Shown in pieces: positions 55,793 through 63,957 of a stretch of DNA of 64,000 bases. Each line of letters opens with the position of its first letter. Within the stretch, counting starts at the first letter, position 1. A program made the translations under genes and the position numbers. The stretch lies in contig JAUSLJ010000014.1 of assembly GCA_030646715.1 (NCBI GenBank), forward strand, positions 1 to 64,000, given 5' to 3'. The notes below the pieces were generated by a model. The model was not told where the DNA came from. It ran no database searches and saw nothing but the letters and a program-made list of their open reading frames with translations. Origin of the DNA: Agitococcus sp. Its GTDB lineage: Bacteria; Pseudomonadota; Gammaproteobacteria; Pseudomonadales; Moraxellaceae.

Positions 55793-56083
55793 CTAACAAC
55801 ACTGCTTTAAGAACGCACCTAGTTGATCTAAGGTTTGCTGAATTTGAGCGACATTGGCTCGGTATTCCACTTCTTTGCCTATTTTTTCCGAGTTTAATAA
55901 CCCTGCTTCTTTCAGTTGCTTCAAATGTTCAGATGACGTAGACATTCCCAACTGAGTACGCTCTGCCACTTCACTTACGGTCAGGACTGGCTGGCTGGCA
56001 AACAACAGCATAATGCGTTGCCTATTTTCGTTAGCCAACGCTTGCAAAAACTTTTGAATATTATTGGGTAATGCCATGCTCAT
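55793..56083 (-). CDS. ArsR-family winged-helix regulator
   Basis: A 96-residue ArsR/SmtB-type repressor with helix-turn-helix VSEVAERTQLGMSTSSEHLKQLKEAGLL (about residues 35-62) and wing KIGKEVEYRAN. The classic ELCVCDL metal site is missing; the only cysteines are the final CC. Two Cys at the very end would make an unusual metal or thiol sensor. It is the first gene of the three-gene cluster and lies 50 bases before the flavoprotein gene. Its start ATG has GAAG upstream; a second ATG two codons later is possible. Confidence 0.9.
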   Translation of the reverse strand: MSMALPNNIQKFLQALANENRQRIMLLFASQPVLTVSEVAERTQLGMSTSSEHLKQLKEAGLLNSEKIGKEVEYRANVAQIQQTLDQLGAFLKQCC

Positions 56084-56248
56084 ACACTTCGTATTTTCCC
56101 GAATTATAGAATTGTTTATATTTAAGTGTCAATTTTTAATTGATGACATCTAAAGAAATGGTTGAAAGTTCGATAACGCACTGAGTCCTCAAGCCAATTG
56201 GAAGATATTAAACGCTAAGTTTAATGACGCACATTTGGAAATTGGAAT

Positions 56249-56554
56249 ATGAAAACATCATTTAAGCACTTAACATTAGGACTGATACTCTCCAGTACGA
56301 TGATCTTGTCCGCGTGTAATAAAGCAACATCCGTGACTGAAGTTAAAGATATTGATGTGACCACCGACGTAAAAACGACATTGGTCAGTGACCCCATCCT
56401 AAAAAATATGGATATCACGGTCACTACTATTAAAGGAGATGTAAAGCTTGTTGGGGTTGTTGATAGTCAGAGTCAAATTGACCATGCGATTGATGTGACT
56501 AATAGCATCGCAGGTGTACACACGATCCATAACGAGCTAGTCATCAAAAAATAA
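56249..56554 (+). CDS. BON-domain lipoprotein
   Basis: A 101-residue lipoprotein with lipobox ILSAC (C23) and a single BON domain (TTDVKTTLVSDPILKNMDIT to the end, containing GDVKLVGVVDSQSQIDHA). BON proteins bind phospholipid or act in envelope stress, as OsmY and DolP do. The mature domain is the only feature. GGAAATTGGAAT precedes the ATG. No close operon partner is seen; the next gene is convergent. Confidence 0.85.
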   Translation: MKTSFKHLTLGLILSSTMILSACNKATSVTEVKDIDVTTDVKTTLVSDPILKNMDITVTTIKGDVKLVGVVDSQSQIDHAIDVTNSIAGVHTIHNELVIKK

Positions 56555-56608
56555 GTTGTCTATTTGATGCTGAGGCAAACCCCAGCATCTGTAATACAAA
56601 AATGTTTG

Positions 56609-56809
56609 CTACTTCTGAGTGGCGCTAAACTCTACCAAACGACCTGTTACCACATACGTTAGTGGTAATGACAGCAAGAATCCCAACGCTATAGTAAGCA
56701 TAACGGCATTAGCTTTATCGTAACCCGCCACCAAAGCAATCGTCACCAAAATACCAATTACGACAACTGATACCAATGTAAACATCACAGATGCTAAACG
56801 CCAATTCAT
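56609..56809 (-). CDS. Small two-helix membrane protein
   Basis: Sixty-six residues with two hydrophobic segments (VMFTLVSVVVIGILVTIALVA and AVMLTIALGFLLSLPLTYVV) and a polar C-terminus. I do not recognise it. AGGGG lies 7 bases before the ATG, so it is probably expressed. It is convergent with the BON lipoprotein gene. Confidence 0.55.
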   Translation of the reverse strand: MNWRLASVMFTLVSVVVIGILVTIALVAGYDKANAVMLTIALGFLLSLPLTYVVTGRLVEFSATQK

Positions 56810-56981
56810 CTTATATACCCCTATAAAAATTGTGCCTATAGTTAATTTATACGCCTAATTTTTTGCTTTGTGAAGCACTATTTTTTTAGTGAAAATAGGA
56901 ATAATTCTTATTATTTTTTCGCACAACTGCTTGTTTTTATTGGCGCAAGGCGTCAACAAACTGCTATTGATTGGCATAAAA

Positions 56982-57004
56982 AAGGTGGAGCTATGCCCCA
57001 CCTT
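56982..57004 (-). terminator. Terminator after alkB
   Basis: AAGGTGG (56982-56988) pairs with CCACCTT (56998-57004) around a 9-base loop. On the minus strand it is followed by TTTTTT. It lies 21 bases past the alkB stop. Confidence 0.8.
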
Positions 57005-57024
57005 AAAACATGACGTGATGTCTA

Positions 57025-58278
57025 TTAAACCGCTATTTTGTCCTCGACCAATTGCACCACATTAGATGATGGCTCAGCAGTCAACGTCGGTTTAGCATAC
57101 TTAGCTAAAAACTCTTCACGACGCTCTGGGTCAATGTTAGCTTTGGTAATATCACCGTTGTAGTGATCCACCACACGCTGATCCATCAATGCTGACCACC
57201 ATGAAGGAATATACGCAGGCAATAACATCGACGCATAGCCACCGGGTAATTGCGGTGAGTCCTCAAAATGACGTAATGCTTGGAAGCTACGCATTGGATA
57301 GGCGTGATGGTCGGAGTGGCGTTGTAATTGGTAAATCACCAAATTCGTGACCACATAGTTACTGTTCCAACTGTGTTCGGGCATCGTGCGTTCGTATTTG
57401 CCATTTTCATCTTTTTGGCGTAACAAACCATAATGTTCAATATAGTTCACCACTTCCAATAAGCTCGCACCATAAGCACCTTGAGCCACTAAGAATGGGA
57501 TTGCACCTTTACCACAAATTGCTGTGGTGACACCCACAAAGCCTGCGGTAATTGCCCAACCCTGCAATAACTCGTTCTCCACACACCAAAAGCCTTTGCC
57601 TTTACGTTCTAGGCGTTTGGTTTCAATCTCAACGGCTGACTTAAAGCCTCCGATGACGGTGCGTGGTAAAAACTTCCAAAAGCTTTCACCCAAACGGCTG
57701 CTGGCTGGATCTTCTGGTGTCGAAACCCGTTTGTGATGGCCAAAATTATGCTCTACCGCAAAATGGGTATAAAACGTGGGTGCTAACGCTAACATTGCGC
57801 CAATACGGTTGTGTGATTCGTGTTTATGACCTAATTCATGGCCTGTGACAATGGCGATACCATTAAGCGCACCTACGGATGCCGTTAAACCAATACGGTC
57901 TAACATAGGGACGTTTTTGCGCGTAGCGAGCCATGCCCCCATAATGGTTAAGGCATATTGCGAAGGAATAAACGCTTTAGCTATTAAGTTGTAATATTTA
58001 TCATTTTCTAATTCTTTAATCGCGGACTCAGGAGGATTACTCGTATCCTCACCAATCAAACGGTCTAAGGCAGGAATCACACCATGTACTAAGATCGGAC
58101 CTGCCCATGCCAACGCACGTAATTTTTTCGGCGCAACGGCATAGGCTGTCAATGCAGCAATACCAATAACAGGCAATGCGGGACTTAATAGCCATTTATA
58201 GCGTTTGGTATCTTTCCATTTTTTACCTTGTTGTTCGCTAGCTTTTTGCAGAAGATCATCAGGAGTTTTGGCATTCAT
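57025..58278 (-). CDS. alkB: Alkane 1-monooxygenase AlkB
   Basis: AlkB hydroxylates medium-chain n-alkanes at the terminal carbon with rubredoxin as electron donor, in the inner membrane. The conserved His boxes are intact: GHELGHKHE, EHNFGHHKR, QRHSDHHAYP, and the signature NYIEHYGLLR. The length of 417 residues is typical. No rubredoxin, rubredoxin reductase or AraC/alkS regulator is in the window, so partners lie elsewhere. It is monocistronic with a terminator after it. Odd-chain alkanes would feed propionyl-CoA into the prp pathway in this window (inference). Confidence 0.96.
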   Translation of the reverse strand: MNAKTPDDLLQKASEQQGKKWKDTKRYKWLLSPALPVIGIAALTAYAVAPKKLRALAWAGPILVHGVIPALDRLIGEDTSNPPESAIKELENDKYYNLIAKAFIPSQYALTIMGAWLATRKNVPMLDRIGLTASVGALNGIAIVTGHELGHKHESHNRIGAMLALAPTFYTHFAVEHNFGHHKRVSTPEDPASSRLGESFWKFLPRTVIGGFKSAVEIETKRLERKGKGFWCVENELLQGWAITAGFVGVTTAICGKGAIPFLVAQGAYGASLLEVVNYIEHYGLLRQKDENGKYERTMPEHSWNSNYVVTNLVIYQLQRHSDHHAYPMRSFQALRHFEDSPQLPGGYASMLLPAYIPSWWSALMDQRVVDHYNGDITKANIDPERREEFLAKYAKPTLTAEPSSNVVQLVEDKIAV

Positions 58279-58565
58279 GGCTTATCACCTTGGCTAAGTT
58301 GAACGTTTTTGTGTCGTAAAAACTTTAGCGATACATGTGATCACAGAAGTCATTTACTGTACGTTCATATTGCCTTTATCACGCCCGATACAACTATCGA
58401 ATAAATCCACAAAATCTATGTGGAAATCCGAGATTTCATAAAATCGTCTTAAATTCGTTATTATTTGGACAAAAAACATACTAAAGTGACGTTTAAATCA
58501 TTTTAAGAAGTCATTAAATCGTACTTGCTCGGTTTCGGGGCGATAATAGCAATCGCCCCGCGCAC
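58279..58565. other. Upstream region of alkB
   Basis: This 287-base gap holds the alkB promoter. A perfect palindrome TGTGATCACA is at 58336-58345, and an inverted repeat TCCACA-n7-TGTGGA at 58406-58424; either could be an operator. TGTGATCACA resembles half-sites of CRP/FNR-like proteins but lacks their 6-base spacer. AAGGTGATAAGCC gives the ribosome site just before the ATG. The last 60 bases (58506-58565), with GGGGCGATAATAGCAATCGCCCC (58538-58560), form a hairpin at the 3' end of the anti-sigma gene. Confidence 0.5.
58538..58560 (-). terminator. Hairpin after the anti-sigma gene
   Basis: GGGGCGAT at 58538-58545 pairs with ATCGCCCC at 58553-58560 around a 7-base loop, 6 bases past the anti-sigma stop codon. 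On the minus strand it is followed by GAAACC with no long T-run, so termination is possible but not certain. Confidence 0.55.
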
Positions 58566-59264
58566 TCAAACGCTAATTTTACCCGTAAACAACACCGCAC
58601 CTGTCGGGCTACCCGTTGTTGAGCCACCTTTTGGTTCGATACTAATCGCTAAGACTTTACCTGACCTTAAACGCTGACGTTGTTGAGCCGTAAACGTTAA
58701 TGAGCCTTGACCTTGTGATAGTTTAATCACCCCTAAAGACTCAGGCGCACCGTCAGCAATTGCCCATAACTCTAGATCTCTGTCACTCGGTACAGATACT
58801 TGTTGCAGACTCGAAAGCTGTAACGCACTACCATCGGCATTTACACGGACAATCCATGTGGGTTCGGCTTTATCCGTACTTAATACCGCTAAATCTTTAT
58901 AGGATGGGATAACGTCAGGTTGGTAAATCAAGGTATTCCACACCAACACACCCGCCACGGCAGAAGCTAATAAACTTCCACCCCATGCCCACGTTAGCCA
59001 AAAAGGTTTTGAAACTGGCTTTTGCTCAACAACAATAAATCCTAAACGTTGACGAATGTTTTGCCATACCGCAGGTGGTACAGGGACAGGAGCTAATTGA
59101 TTGGATAACGGCGCTAGACGTTGCTCCCATGCCGCAACCAAACGGCGTAATGCGGGCTGCTCAACCATCAAACGTTCAAAACGTAAACGTGCTTTGCCTT
59201 GCAATGAGCCTAAAACGTACTCTGCGGCTAATCTTTTTTGTAATTCAGGATGTTGATAATTCAT
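58566..59264 (-). CDS. Anti-sigma factor (RskA-like)
   Basis: The N-terminal about 75 residues (LAAEYVLGSLQGKARLRFERLM, then PALRRLVAAWEQRLAPL) form the anti-sigma domain that binds the sigma factor. A single membrane helix follows (about 85-105, FWLTWAWGGSLLASAVAGVLVW), then a periplasmic RskA/anti-sigma-K domain (DLAVLSTDKAEPTWIVRVNADG; DLELWAIADGAPESLGVIKL). I start at the ATG of MNYQHPEL because it overlaps the sigma stop (ATGA), the usual coupling of sigma and anti-sigma genes. It should hold the sigma factor inactive until an envelope signal. Confidence 0.93.
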   Translation of the reverse strand: MNYQHPELQKRLAAEYVLGSLQGKARLRFERLMVEQPALRRLVAAWEQRLAPLSNQLAPVPVPPAVWQNIRQRLGFIVVEQKPVSKPFWLTWAWGGSLLASAVAGVLVWNTLIYQPDVIPSYKDLAVLSTDKAEPTWIVRVNADGSALQLSSLQQVSVPSDRDLELWAIADGAPESLGVIKLSQGQGSLTFTAQQRQRLRSGKVLAISIEPKGGSTTGSPTGAVLFTGKISV

Positions 59265-59803
59265 AATTGCAAGCATCCTTTAAGTTTATCTAAGCCCCTT
59301 CTAACCCATGCTTTAACTGTGCCTAAAGGTGCACTCAACTGAGTCGCCAATTCGCTGTGCGATAAGCCTTGAAAATATGCCAACATCACCGATTGACGTT
59401 GTTTATCATCTAAATGTTCTAAGCAGCCATTTAATCGTTTGGCATCGGAGTCGGCCATCACTTCATCCAGCGGTTCGGGCGTATCGGCAATCATGTTCTC
59501 CCATTCAATGGGCGATAAATCACTGATCCCTTTAGGCTGTCGTCGCAACTTGTCTAAACAGCGATTTCTAACAATCGTATTTAGCCAAGTTTGCGCTGTG
59601 CCTTTTTCTTCTGAATAACTTTGAGCCGAATGCCAAATACTGATAAAAGCATCCTGCAAAGCTTCTTCGGCAAGGTCTTTGCGTTTGACCACCATCAATG
59701 CTAAAGCATAGAGCTTGGGTGAGGATTGATGATACAAACTGTCAAAGGCACGCTGGTCGCCTAAAGCTGTTCTGTAAATGAGTACCGCCATGTCCTCAGC
59801 CAT
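59261..59803 (-). CDS. ECF RNA polymerase sigma factor (SigK-like)
   Basis: The protein carries sigma region 2 (AFDSLYHQSSPKLYALAL, KDLAEEALQDAFISIW, TWLNTIVRNRCLDKLRR) and region 4 (RQSVMLAYFQGLSHSELA, LGTVKAWVRRGLDKLK), with no region 1 or 3, so it is an ECF factor. I start at the ATG of MAEDMAVL, about the expected position, with AGG 6 bases upstream; the frame runs 34 codons further into the inverted-repeat region. It is co-expressed with the RskA-like anti-sigma gene and lies downstream of a HupE-like gene. Confidence 0.93.
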   Translation of the reverse strand: MAEDMAVLIYRTALGDQRAFDSLYHQSSPKLYALALMVVKRKDLAEEALQDAFISIWHSAQSYSEEKGTAQTWLNTIVRNRCLDKLRRQPKGISDLSPIEWENMIADTPEPLDEVMADSDAKRLNGCLEHLDDKQRQSVMLAYFQGLSHSELATQLSAPLGTVKAWVRRGLDKLKGCLQL

Positions 59804-59824
59804 TTTCAACCTGCTATTAATGAT

Positions 59825-59921
59825 AACTGACGCAAAACACCGTTTTAACTTGACTTTTGGGAGCATGAAACCGTTAGAAACGGTTAAAATGCGGACAAAT
59901 GTCAAGTTACCTGCGTCAGTT
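59825..59921 (-). promoter_or_regulatory. Nested inverted repeats upstream of the ECF sigma gene
   Basis: Three nested perfect inverted repeats share one centre: AACTGACGCA (59825-59834) with 59912-59921; AACTTGAC (59847-59854) with 59901-59908; AACCGT (59869-59874) with 59880-59885. The outer arm touches the HupE stop codon, and the sigma start follows 21 bases after the inner end. The arms carry TTGAC in both orientations. It could be a structured terminator-attenuator or a promoter with regulator sites; which of these cannot be decided from the sequence. Confidence 0.6.
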
Positions 59922-61039
59922 TAAAAAGTTAGATTAAATAGACGCTGACATAACCACAAACCAGCGACAGAGGCAATCATTAATGAGCCGCCCGTTAAAA
60001 TACCACGTTGGTAATACTGACTATTTCGACTTAAAAACGCTAACGGAATAAATATCGCCACAATGGCTAGCTGCCCTGTTTCTACGCCCAAATTAAAACC
60101 AACTAACGCCAACAATTGCGCATCTGTACCTGACGTTAAATCGGACAGCGCACTGGCGAAACCAAAGCCATGAATCAAACCAAAGACAAACGCTAACATC
60201 CACCGCCACCGATCTAAAACAGGGCGGAGATTATGCAACGCTGCAACAATGACGGAGGCGGCAATAGCGGACTCCACCCAACGTGAGGGTAAAGAAACCC
60301 AATGAAATGCGGCTACTGCTAAGGTTAACGAATGGGCGACGGTAAAAGCAGTGACGATACTGGCGGCATCCCATAATGCCTTTTTCCAATCATCAACCCC
60401 CTGCCAAGACTGGTGTTGACGCAACAAAACAACAGGCAACAACAGCGACAGTAAAAATAAGATATGGTCATAACCCGCCCAAATATGAGCAACACCATCA
60501 CGCCAAAACGCCAGCAATGAATGCTGAGCAGACACTTTTTCTAATGAGATAAACAGTTCATTTGCGCTTAACACCAAGGTTTGTGCCGACTGTTGCTCTG
60601 GCAGCCAATTTACAATGCCACGATGACCGGCATCGACATTGGCCAACAGCTGATATTTGACTGCCCACGCACCTGCCGCTGAACATTGGCTAGTCATCGT
60701 TAGTACAGCATATTGTCCGTCGGTATGACGGTCTATCGCTAAAGGAGCATTAAACAAATACGGCGGACAATCCTGTTGTTGACGCTGTAACTGTAAATTG
60801 CTTTGTGCTAGTTGCTGGATTGCATTCGTTTTGACTAAGACTTCTGACCAAGTTAATTGACGGTCATTATTGGCATCTAAGCCTAGCAATACATCTAAAT
60901 CGCGCAAGGCAATATCCCAACGTGCGCTCACTAAACCTGTATTACTGGCATTCAACGTTAAATAACTATCACTGGCTTTATGAGCATAGCCGATAGAACT
61001 ACAACAGAGTAATGATAAGAGTAAAATGATTTTTTTCAT
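59921..61039 (-). CDS. HupE/UreJ-like membrane protein with periplasmic EF-hand loop
   Basis: A signal peptide (1 to about 20, MKKIILLLSLLCCSSIGYAH) is followed by a periplasmic N-terminal domain of about 190 residues and a C-terminal HupE-type membrane domain with HIWAGYDHILFLLSLL and LIHGFGFASALSDL (conserved His residues of the HupE Ni/Co permease group). In the periplasmic domain D55-A-N-N-D-R-Q-L-T-W-S-E66 is a canonical 12-residue EF-hand calcium loop. No hydrogenase or urease genes are present. The start is the ATG of MKKIILLL (GGAGTGAAG upstream), which overlaps the TPR stop (ATGA). Metal transport is inferred from the family only. Confidence 0.85.
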   Translation of the reverse strand: MKKIILLLSLLCCSSIGYAHKASDSYLTLNASNTGLVSARWDIALRDLDVLLGLDANNDRQLTWSEVLVKTNAIQQLAQSNLQLQRQQQDCPPYLFNAPLAIDRHTDGQYAVLTMTSQCSAAGAWAVKYQLLANVDAGHRGIVNWLPEQQSAQTLVLSANELFISLEKVSAQHSLLAFWRDGVAHIWAGYDHILFLLSLLLPVVLLRQHQSWQGVDDWKKALWDAASIVTAFTVAHSLTLAVAAFHWVSLPSRWVESAIAASVIVAALHNLRPVLDRWRWMLAFVFGLIHGFGFASALSDLTSGTDAQLLALVGFNLGVETGQLAIVAIFIPLAFLSRNSQYYQRGILTGGSLMIASVAGLWLCQRLFNLTF

Positions 61040-62178
61040 GACTTCACTCCCAAAGTCACACGAATCGAAGGCGTGAGATTCACATCTTGTAATTTTGTTT
61101 GAGTTAACCATGTTTGTAACAGACGAATATCGGCTGTCGATTGTGTTTTTTGGGCAATCAGCCAATAAATTTCTGCATCATGTGGTTCGCGTTGCTGTTT
61201 CCAATTGGCACGCGCAAACGTTAAAGCATTGCTGGCATTATCCTGCACATAAAAGGCAAATAGTGCTTCTTCGCGCAAATGACTGTTATCGCCACGCAAA
61301 CGTAAAGCTGTAAAACGCTGTTGCAGGGTTTGGGCTAGAGCTTGCGCTTGTAACGTGTTTAAGGCTTTTTCGGCAATAGCTAAACGCAGTAATAACCCAT
61401 CATGCTGTTGATAGTTGATTAAGAGTTTTTGTACTTCGGCATAACGTTTTTGCATTAATAAAACATCACTTAACGATGACAATGCCGCAGGACTACTCAT
61501 GTCTAAACGACGATAATACTGCTCGGCATCGGCCAATTGACCACGACGAACCGCTAAGTCACCCAACGCTAAATAAAACCAAGTTTGTTGTCCTGCATCC
61601 AAATTTTTGACGCTCGGCAATAACAAGGACATGGTTTTTAAGGCTTTATCACTTTCGCCATTTAAGCCATCGACTTGTGCCTCACACGCTAATGCCAACA
61701 TCAATGTTGATAAGCTGCGCAGCCGTTGGCAGGCGCTTCGGGCTTGTGAATAATCGCCTCGTACCTGATAAATAGATGCTTGTAATAATAAGGCTTCAGG
61801 ATGATTAGCTTGGTGCTGTAAAACTTGGGCAATATCAATTAAGGCACTGGCAAATTGATGATTAAACTGCCGCAAACGTGCACGCATTAACAACACATCA
61901 TCGGGAATAGTCGCTTGACTTAACCACGGTTGGAGTTGAGCTTCGGCATAACCTAAATATCGGGGATCGCCTGTTTGTTGGCTATGAGCTAATAGCGTTT
62001 GTGCTTGGGTTAACGCTTCTGTCAAATCAGGTTTTTTGGCGTTAACGACGGCAGGCACAAACACATTTTCGGGTAAACGTTCTAATACTTCTTGGGGATT
62101 TGAGGGAACACGGGGTGCAGCAAACACCCCTTGTTCAATACTCATCGCCAATAGCATTATGCACAAGACATAACGCAT
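61036..62178 (-). CDS. Exported TPR-repeat protein
   Basis: A signal peptide (VLCIMLLAMSIEQGVFA) leads a mostly helical protein of 380 residues with tetratricopeptide repeats (for example ALLLQASIYQVRGDYSQARS, WFYLALGDLAVRRGQLADAE, ALSSLSDVLLMQKRYAEV). It should be periplasmic and scaffold other envelope proteins. It is coupled by overlap to the HupE-like gene and lies 9 bases after the lipoprotein gene. The DUF4331-TPR-HupE association recurs in other proteobacteria, as far as I recall. Confidence 0.85.
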   Translation of the reverse strand: MRYVLCIMLLAMSIEQGVFAAPRVPSNPQEVLERLPENVFVPAVVNAKKPDLTEALTQAQTLLAHSQQTGDPRYLGYAEAQLQPWLSQATIPDDVLLMRARLRQFNHQFASALIDIAQVLQHQANHPEALLLQASIYQVRGDYSQARSACQRLRSLSTLMLALACEAQVDGLNGESDKALKTMSLLLPSVKNLDAGQQTWFYLALGDLAVRRGQLADAEQYYRRLDMSSPAALSSLSDVLLMQKRYAEVQKLLINYQQHDGLLLRLAIAEKALNTLQAQALAQTLQQRFTALRLRGDNSHLREEALFAFYVQDNASNALTFARANWKQQREPHDAEIYWLIAQKTQSTADIRLLQTWLTQTKLQDVNLTPSIRVTLGVKS

Positions 62179-62187
62179 GATTGACTC

Positions 62188-62433
62188 CTAGTTAACGGCT
62201 ACGGGTTCGGCATCTTCCGATGTCGCTAATACAACGGCGTCAACCTCTTTAGGCTCACTATCATCATTACTAACTTGAACATCTTTTTGCACTTGCGTAG
62301 TAAAGGCGTCGGGTTTGGTTTGTGTTGTTGGCGCTGCTGTGACAACCGCGTCACTGTCATTATCGTTACAAGCGGCTAAAGAACTGACGGCAAACGCGGC
62401 CAACCAAAAGCGCATCGGTTTGTTGTTTATCAT
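62188..62433 (-). CDS. Small lipoprotein
   Basis: Eighty-one residues with a lipobox (FAVSSLAAC, Cys at about residue 21) followed by a short acidic, Thr/Asp-rich tail without domains. The start is the ATG of MINNKP, with GAGGAAA 6 bases upstream. It sits between the DUF4331 and TPR genes with short spacers, so it belongs to the operon; its role is unknown. Confidence 0.7.
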   Translation of the reverse strand: MINNKPMRFWLAAFAVSSLAACNDNDSDAVVTAAPTTQTKPDAFTTQVQKDVQVSNDDSEPKEVDAVVLATSEDAEPVAVN

Positions 62434-62463
62434 GTTGATTTCCTCTTTCATCCTAACGACCTA

Positions 62464-63957
62464 TTAATGAGCCAATGAGCCAGCAAATGGTGCATTTAAG
62501 TACGGGAAGGTATCGCCAAATTGACTAGGGTCTTGCAACGCACCGTCAGTAAATCCAAGCGCACCTGATGGCGCATCTGCAGCCACACAACCAATACTTA
62601 AGGTACATAATTTGCCCATGACGACACGAAGGGCGATATCAACAACATCATCACCTGGACGACGACCATTCGGGAAACCTGCAGTATCACCGCCAATCAC
62701 ACCCATGCGTTTTTGCATTGCTTTGGTCACGACTGGCGTTTCTGTATTGAGGCGTAACATTTCCGAAGGCACGACATTTTTAGGTTTGTTAATTCCTTCA
62801 ACACCCGTTAAAAACGCGGTGACTAAATCATTGCGTGGAAAGTTGGTTGGTGCTTTAACCCCTGCAGCACTAAATATAATGCCAACCAACGCGGGCAAGG
62901 TTGGGTTAGTCACATACTCGGCAAATTGGCCGTCGTTTTTAGGCTTACTGGCATTAAATTTGTCTTTATCTTTTAAGCCAATCACCACTTCATTGACTAA
63001 AGGCATCCCTAAACGTGAGACTTGCGTCCATGCGCCACCTTCTTTAGAGGCCGAATTTAACTCACTTTTAGGATTGGGATTGAGTAAACGCGCTTGACGT
63101 AAACTGGCGGTTGTCCATGCACCAATCACCGAATCATTGGCTGTTTTTAAGCAACTGATGGGCACTTCTAAGGCCATTGTCGTGACGTTTTTGTCAGCCA
63201 AGATATTTAAGCCTTTGTTTTCAGCCGTTGCGTCAAAATCAGTAGCAGGGATTGCGATGTTAATTAAGTCAAAAGTTTCGCCCAAATTCACTGCGAATGA
63301 ATCTTGACGTTGACCCACAAATACTCGTCCTTTGGTGGCACAACCCGGAATAGTCATGTTATGAATAAAGGTATTGGCATACGCGGGATAATTAGCAATT
63401 GATTTATTACCAATATTATCAACAGGCTTCGTAAATGAGGTGCTGCCATTTTCGGTCATGAGTGCCATCCGCGTATTACCACGACGTGAACCACGCACGA
63501 CATCAACGGTATAACTTTCGTTGACATTTAACGCGCTGTTATTGCCCGCACTAATCGCACCAATATTGGTTAACGGCACAGAAACCATCTTGCCACCGAC
63601 AGGCACTTTTAAATCTGCCAGTGTATTTTTGAAGCGAAACTGAAAAGTTAAATCTTCCATCGCATCGCCATTGTTATCAACATGAATCTCATACAAGGCA
63701 TTAGGGTCTAAGGCAAAATAATTTGGCCCGCCGTATGCGTCTTGCAGAGGCAAATAATTAGCAATAAAGGTCACGTAGCCTGCACGATTGGCTTCATAAC
63801 TCCGAAACATATAAAAGTCAGTAGCATCGACTTTGGGAGACTTGGTGATGGAAGGCGCTTCACGATGGCTAGAAGCCGTCACCGAACCAGCTTGTAATAG
63901 CAACAATGCACTCGCTAATGCGGTTAATCCTAAACGGCGAACGGGTGTGATTTTCAT
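62464..63957 (-). CDS. DUF4331-domain exported protein
   Basis: The signal peptide (about 1-29, RRLGLTALASALLLLQAGSVTA) is followed by SSHREAPSITKSPKVDATDFYMF, the start signature of DUF4331, and FQFRFKNTL, QRQDSFAVNLGETFDLI and RPGDDVVDIALRVVMG later. DUF4331 proteins are exported and of unknown function. The 497-residue length is normal. I use the ATG of MKITPVRR as start. It is the first gene of the group with the lipoprotein, TPR, HupE-like and sigma/anti-sigma genes. Confidence 0.88.
   Translation of the reverse strand: MKITPVRRLGLTALASALLLLQAGSVTASSHREAPSITKSPKVDATDFYMFRSYEANRAGYVTFIANYLPLQDAYGGPNYFALDPNALYEIHVDNNGDAMEDLTFQFRFKNTLADLKVPVGGKMVSVPLTNIGAISAGNNSALNVNESYTVDVVRGSRRGNTRMALMTENGSTSFTKPVDNIGNKSIANYPAYANTFIHNMTIPGCATKGRVFVGQRQDSFAVNLGETFDLINIAIPATDFDATAENKGLNILADKNVTTMALEVPISCLKTANDSVIGAWTTASLRQARLLNPNPKSELNSASKEGGAWTQVSRLGMPLVNEVVIGLKDKDKFNASKPKNDGQFAEYVTNPTLPALVGIIFSAAGVKAPTNFPRNDLVTAFLTGVEGINKPKNVVPSEMLRLNTETPVVTKAMQKRMGVIGGDTAGFPNGRRPGDDVVDIALRVVMGKLCTLSIGCVAADAPSGALGFTDGALQDPSQFGDTFPYLNAPFAGSLAH

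Noticed and set aside
59261-59905. Longer N-terminus for the ECF sigma factor (34 more codons)
   Set aside because: The extension runs through the nested inverted repeats, is unlike sigma region 2, and the internal ATG at 59801-59803 has a better ribosome site.
62612-63097. 161-codon plus-strand frame opposite the DUF4331 gene
   Set aside because: Antisense shadow of a well-supported coding region with signature residues on the other strand.
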